Shown piece by piece: positions 6,644 to 8,957 of a stretch of DNA of 8,957 bases. Source of the DNA: SLJK01 sp964567295 (lineage in GTDB: Bacteria; Bacillota; Dethiobacteria; DTU022; UBA8154); NCBI GenBank assembly GCA_964567295.1, contig CAZMLU010000060.1, forward strand, positions 1 to 8,957, read 5' to 3'. Within the stretch, counting starts at the first letter, position 1. Each line of letters begins with the position of its first letter. Made by a program: the position numbers and the translations under genes. A model generated the notes under the pieces. That model had not been told where the DNA came from. It saw nothing but the letters and a program-made list of their open reading frames with translations, and searched no databases.

Positions 6644-6669
6644 TGGAAATATTTTACGCCAAAGTCGGG
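6644..6669 (-). repeat. Right terminal inverted repeat of the IS
   Basis: This is the partner of 4703-4728, read inward from CCCGACTTTGGCG. It is on the promoter side of the element, about 80 bases upstream of the transposase -35 box, and directly touches the truncated CPBP gene. Confidence 0.88.
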
Positions 6670-6984
6670 TTACTAGTGCCAACATTGTTATGGCAAAAGC
6701 TCTAAAGATAAGCTCTTCTGATGGACCCGATAAAAAAAGCTGAAAGCTCAATTGCCCCATCCATAACCAAATTCAAGCGGCTTAAGTTTGTTTGAGATAG
6801 CAATGATGATTACAAAAATTAAGGCCTGAACAATATGATGTACTGATATCCAAGCGTACGCTCCATCGGGATCAATGGCTTGATAATCGAAAAAGCTGGC
6901 AACCATGCCAGATAATTTGGGAACACCTTATAGTATAAATGTTAAAAACAAGACCCATAAAGTATTTTTTAGCACTTTGTTCAT
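6670..6984 (-). pseudogene. CPBP-family intramembrane protease, broken by stops, internal deletion and the IS
   Basis: ATG at 6984 has a good ribosome binding site (GGGGAGGG, 6990-6997). The reading gives MNKVLKNTLWVLFLTFIL and then TAA (6928-6930). The same frame continues GVPKLSGMVASFF, a hydrophobic segment (LIFVIIIAI) and LEFGYGWGN, then TGA (6748-6750). After a frame change it reads SFQLFLSGPSEELIFRAFAI, containing the EExxxR motif (6701-6718) of CPBP/Abi membrane proteases. Intact family members normally have further membrane helices between the GWGN and GPSEE blocks, so an internal piece has been lost. The C-terminal half, with the other catalytic motifs, is missing beyond the IS end at 6669. 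Intact members cleave membrane substrates or act in bacteriocin immunity; which applies here is unknown. Clearly non-functional. Confidence 0.75.
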
Positions 6985-7158
6985 TACAGCCCTCCCCAAT
7001 TTCAGTTTATCATAGTTTGAGGATACCGCCAATCCCTATAGCGGTGACTGCAAAGCGGTCCAGCAAGTGAAAATACGTCTCCGTGGTTAGGAAGCGAGCA
7101 ACTTGACCCTTCTATCCGGGTCGATCTGCGCCGACTATGGCACTTCTCCTATTTTGAG
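6985..7158. other. Unassigned spacer between the CPBP pseudogene and the ssrA terminator
   Basis: I see no intact gene here. On the minus strand a possible promoter for the CPBP gene is TTGGCG, 17 bases, TAAACT (about 7007-7035); both boxes match consensus at only 4 of 6 positions. ACCGC and GCGGT (about 7025-7045) form a small hairpin. A short plus-strand stretch reads SGDCKAVQQ, faintly reminiscent of tyrosine integrases, but it is too short to call. No copy of the ssrA 3' end (attachment site) is present. Confidence 0.4.
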
Positions 7159-7187
7159 AAAAAAGCACCCTCTGTATCAGAAGATGC
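7159..7187 (-). terminator. Intrinsic terminator of ssrA
   Basis: On the minus strand a 10-bp stem, with G-U pairs, joins GCATCTTCTG and CAGAGGGTGC around an ATA loop (7165-7187), followed directly by six T residues (7159-7164). It lies about 30 bases after the CCA end of the tmRNA and ends the smpB-ssrA transcript. Confidence 0.85.
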
Positions 7188-7216
7188 CTTGGCTATTGTG
7201 ATTTTAAGTTTTCATT

Positions 7217-7575
7217 TGGTGGAGGTGGCGGGAATCGAACCCGCGTCCGAAGGCAAAGCCACAGGAGCTTCTACGAGCGTAGCCCCGAAATATGGTTCGC
7301 TCCAGGAGTCTCTCGGGGCAGAGTTCCTGGGGCTATCCCCTGTCAGATTCCCTGCTTTAAAGAAGGGGAGATCTTTAAAGCAGGTAGCCTGCTGCTATGA
7401 CGCCCGGACCTTATCCCGCAGGCAGGGAAGAGGTGGACGAGCTGCTTTTAGTTAAGCAGCTTGTAATTCTACGTTATCGTTGGCAGTTATAGCCGTTCCA
7501 TGTTGTTGACCGGGCCATGGGTCCCGGACTCGCTTCTCCTGCTCCTTCTACCCTCGTCGAATCCATTTCACCCCC
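7217..7575 (-). ncRNA. ssrA: tmRNA (transfer-messenger RNA)
   Basis: This is a 359-nt, one-piece tmRNA that rescues stalled ribosomes: it is charged with alanine, and its internal message adds a degradation tag. The 5' end starts GGGGGTG (7575-7569) followed by the conserved GAAATGGATTCGACG. The 3' end has the T-arm GGTTCGATTCC and finishes CACCTCCACCA with an encoded CCA at 7217-7219. The 5' GGGGGTG and 3' CACCTCC form the 7-bp acceptor stem with one G-U pair. The tag frame (7452-7484) encodes ANDNVELQAA then TAA. The 5' end lies only 4 bases after the smpB stop, and I see no convincing separate promoter in the end of smpB. It is probably co-transcribed with smpB and matured by RNase P. The 3' end is a common integration site for mobile islands. 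Confidence 0.96.
7452..7484 (-). other. tmRNA proteolysis-tag reading frame
   Basis: The resume codon is GCC, preceded by TATAACT, a context like that of other tmRNAs. The encoded tag is ANDNVELQAA, ending in the AA pair recognised by ClpXP-type proteases. The penultimate part is LQAA rather than the usual ALAA or VAA. The tag adds to the alanine carried by tmRNA itself. Confidence 0.88.
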
Positions 7576-7579
7576 ATGT

Positions 7580-8080
7580 TTAACTCTTTTGACCTCTTTC
7601 TCGACCTAATTTTCTATCTTTAAAAGCCCTCTCCATCTCCCGTTTGGCATCTTTCTCCGCCAGGGTGCGCCTTTTATCGAAAACCTTTTTACCCTTGGCG
7701 AGGGCCAGCTCCACCTTTACCATGCCCTTCCTCAAATAAACACTCAAAGGAACCAGGGTATAGCCTTTCTCCTGAACATGGCCGATGAGGCGGTTAATTT
7801 CCCGCCTATGCATGAGCAGCTTACGGGTTCTTAAGGGATCGTGATTGAAACGACTGGCCTGTTCATAAGTGTTTACATGCATATTATAAAGGAATATTTC
7901 TCCACCTTCAACCTTTGCATAGCTATCCTTCAGGTTTACTTTTCCTGCTCGCATAGATTTGACCTCGGTGCCCTGCAGGGCAATACCCGCCTCAAGGGTT
8001 TCTTCAATAGAAAAATCGTGCCTGGCTTTGCGGTTCTTAGCCAAAACCTTGCTGCCTGTATCCTGAGCAACTGCAACCAC
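7580..8080 (-). CDS. smpB: SsrA-binding protein SmpB
   Basis: This 166-residue protein binds the tRNA-like part of tmRNA and brings it to the stalled ribosome A site. Visible family blocks are KNRKARHDFSIEETLEAGI, LQGTEVKSMRAGKVNLKDSY, NMHVNTYEQASRFNHDPLRTRKLL (broken here for length: NMHVNTYEQ then FNHDP, RTRKLL), and the basic tail with KGKKVFDKRRTLAEKDAKRE. The length is slightly above the usual 150-160 because of an 8-10 residue N-terminal extension. The start is GTG at 8080 with GGGAGG 10 bases upstream. It has its own promoter at 8188-8216 and is followed after 4 bases by ssrA, its functional partner. It lies downstream of rnr in the classical Firmicute order. Confidence 0.97.
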   Translation of the reverse strand: MVAVAQDTGSKVLAKNRKARHDFSIEETLEAGIALQGTEVKSMRAGKVNLKDSYAKVEGGEIFLYNMHVNTYEQASRFNHDPLRTRKLLMHRREINRLIGHVQEKGYTLVPLSVYLRKGMVKVELALAKGKKVFDKRRTLAEKDAKREMERAFKDRKLGRERGQKS

Positions 8081-8111
8081 GAAAGATAGTCCTCCCTTAG
8101 AGATAACTTAA

Positions 8112-8140
8112 CCCTACCTCTTAATAACTAGCGGGTAGGG
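8112..8140 (-). promoter_or_regulatory. Hairpin in the smpB leader
   Basis: CCCTACC (8134-8140, minus strand) and GGTAGGG (8112-8118) form a perfect 7-bp stem with a 15-base loop, about 15 bases upstream of the smpB ribosome binding site. The following sequence TTAAGTT is a poor U-tract, so a terminator is doubtful. It could stabilise the leader or affect translation. Confidence 0.3.
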
Positions 8141-8187
8141 CCTAAAATTCTTGGCAAGCCTATGCTAATAATCTTCCCTTTAACAAT

Positions 8188-8216
8188 ATTATAACATCAA
8201 CGGGGCAATAAATCAA
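8188..8216 (-). promoter_or_regulatory. Sigma-A promoter of smpB-ssrA
   Basis: On the minus strand TTGATT (8211-8216) and TATAAT (8188-8193) are separated by exactly 17 bases. The start would be near 8181, giving a leader of about 100 nt before smpB. The promoter lies in the 220-bp gap after rnr, so smpB and ssrA can be transcribed without rnr. Confidence 0.8.
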
Positions 8217-8300
8217 GGAACTGAGGAACTGACAGAGCACATCCCCCCGCTTCTTGGTTCACTTCGTAATAAATTTCCACCATTCTGAACTTATAGCTAT

Positions 8301-8957
8301 TTAAGAAAGAGGAAAAAAGTAAATGCTCCGCATCTCTTTATCTACTTTTTCCAGACGTACTTTTACAGTATCTCCTAACTGGTACACTTTTCCGTTGTGT
8401 TCACCAACCAGTGAGTATCTCTTTTCATCAAAATAATAGAAGTCATCATCCATGCGCGTTACATGTACAAGCCCTTCTACGGTATTATCGAGCTCTACAA
8501 AAAAGCCAAATGAAGTAACACCGCTGATAACACCAGTATATTCGGTGCCCTCTTTGCCCTCCATGAACTCGGTTTTTTTCAGATCCAATGCTTCCCGCTC
8601 AGCTTCAACAGCTATCCGCTCCTGTTCAGAACAGTGTTGAGCCATTTTAGGAAGGCGCGAAGCCAGCTTTCGCGACTCTGCCGAAGATAACCTTCCTTTC
8701 AGGGTTGTCCTCAGTATACGGTGAACCAGCAGGTCCGGGGAGCGCCGGATAGGTGATGTAAAGTGGGTATAATGCTGGGCTGAAAGGCCAAAATGCCCTT
8801 CCTCCGATTCGCTGTAATGCGCCTGGGGTAGAGAACGCAGCAGCACAAAACTAATTACCCTCTCCATGGTAGTCCCCTCCACCTGCTTGAGTATTTGTTG
8901 ATACTGACTGGGGGAAACCTGGTTGAGCTCTCCTTTAAATTTAATATCAAAAAGGCT
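8301..8957 (-). CDS. rnr: Ribonuclease R, C-terminal 218 residues, runs off right edge
   Basis: RNase R is a 3'-to-5' exoribonuclease that degrades structured RNA. It also destroys the faulty mRNAs released by tmRNA, which fits its place upstream of smpB and ssrA. The visible part begins inside the RNB catalytic domain, with the family block HFGLSAQHYTHFTSPIRRSP followed by DLLVHRIL. After a charged linker (EAEREALDLKKTEFMEG) comes an S1 RNA-binding domain (YTGVISGVTSFGFFVELDNT, then VEGLVHV). The frame is open to the window edge. The stop is TAA at 8301-8303. The lysine-rich tail found in many RNase R proteins is missing; the protein ends soon after the S1 domain. The usual tyrosine in SPIRRYPDL is serine here. 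Confidence 0.93.
   Translation of the reverse strand, partial: SLFDIKFKGELNQVSPSQYQQILKQVEGTTMERVISFVLLRSLPQAHYSESEEGHFGLSAQHYTHFTSPIRRSPDLLVHRILRTTLKGRLSSAESRKLASRLPKMAQHCSEQERIAVEAEREALDLKKTEFMEGKEGTEYTGVISGVTSFGFFVELDNTVEGLVHVTRMDDDFYYFDEKRYSLVGEHNGKVYQLGDTVKVRLEKVDKEMRSIYFFPLS

Larger units (their letters stand above)
4703..6669 (-). mobile_element. Complete IS1634-type insertion sequence, 1967 bp
   Basis: The ends are terminal inverted repeats at 4703-4728 and 6644-6669, identical at 25 of 26 positions and starting CCCGACTTTGGCG. They enclose a single transposase gene with its own promoter. The left flank (GTTATAT) and right flank (TTACTAG) do not match, so there is no target-site duplication. 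The two flanks belong to different broken genes, a PAS sensor and a CPBP protease. The element looks intact and possibly still active. Four copies of GCTACTACA occur inside it on the plus strand. Family is inferred from transposase length, DDE layout and protein motifs. Confidence 0.9.

Noticed and set aside
7102..7109. CTTGACCC shared with the complement of 1113-1120, as possible ends of one IS
   Set aside because: Only eight bases match and the surrounding sequences differ.
7020..7110. Possible integrase remnant (SGDCKAVQQ) or riboswitch
   Set aside because: Only nine residues are suggestive, then a stop follows; no known riboswitch pattern could be recognised.
7189..7455. 88-residue plus-strand frame
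   Set aside because: It is the antisense of tmRNA; VEVAGIEPASE-like peptides arise from tRNA-like 3' ends.
8216..8231. Tandem AGGAACTG repeat between rnr and smpB
   Set aside because: Two 8-base units overlapping the upstream side of the smpB promoter; too short to assign a role.
1..8957. CRISPR array or a complete defence or biosynthetic system
   Set aside because: No regularly spaced repeats are present, and the accessory genes are single fragments without partners.

Overview
The window looks like chromosomal DNA of an anaerobic, low- to mid-GC Firmicute, most likely class Clostridia. The reasons are the gene order rnr-smpB-ssrA, strong AGGAGG-type ribosome binding sites, GTG and TTG starts, a copper-amine-oxidase stalk domain joined to WD40 repeats, a membrane ferredoxin next to a Crp/Fnr regulator, and IS1634-type insertion sequences. 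The genus cannot be fixed from the sequence alone.

Layout. Positions 1-1112 (minus) hold a decayed stalk-domain/WD40 gene with one frameshift and no N-terminus. It abuts 1116-1883 (minus), an in-frame chimera of a cupin N-terminus and the C-terminal half of a DDE transposase. Upstream on the same strand lies a TTG-started membrane 4Fe-4S protein (1939-2553). A short regulatory gap (2554-2633), with a candidate palindromic operator, separates it from a divergent Crp/Fnr-type regulator (about 2634-3332). Positions 3333-4702 are debris: a small hydrophobic reading frame, the C-terminal tail of a RelE/ParE toxin, and a multi-PAS sensor gene that is frameshifted and broken at both ends. Positions 4703-6669 are a complete IS1634-type element of 1967 bp with near-perfect 26-bp terminal inverted repeats and an intact transposase. 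It has no target-site duplication and lies between two unrelated broken genes. Positions 6670-6984 (minus) are a CPBP-family membrane protease pseudogene, cut by the IS just after its EExxxR motif.

From 7159 to the right edge the sequence is intact housekeeping DNA, all on the minus strand: rnr (3' part), a sigma-A promoter, smpB, the tmRNA gene ssrA 4 bases after the smpB stop codon, and an intrinsic terminator. RNase R, SmpB and tmRNA together form the ribosome-rescue (trans-translation) system. The left two-thirds is a scrapyard of IS-driven rearrangement lying downstream of the 3' end of ssrA, a classical integration hot spot.

The most notable signals are: an inverted repeat in the IS placed so that only read-through transcripts would hide the transposase ribosome binding site; four same-direction copies of a 9-bp motif inside that IS; and the cupin-transposase fusion. 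I see no new multi-gene defence or biosynthetic system.
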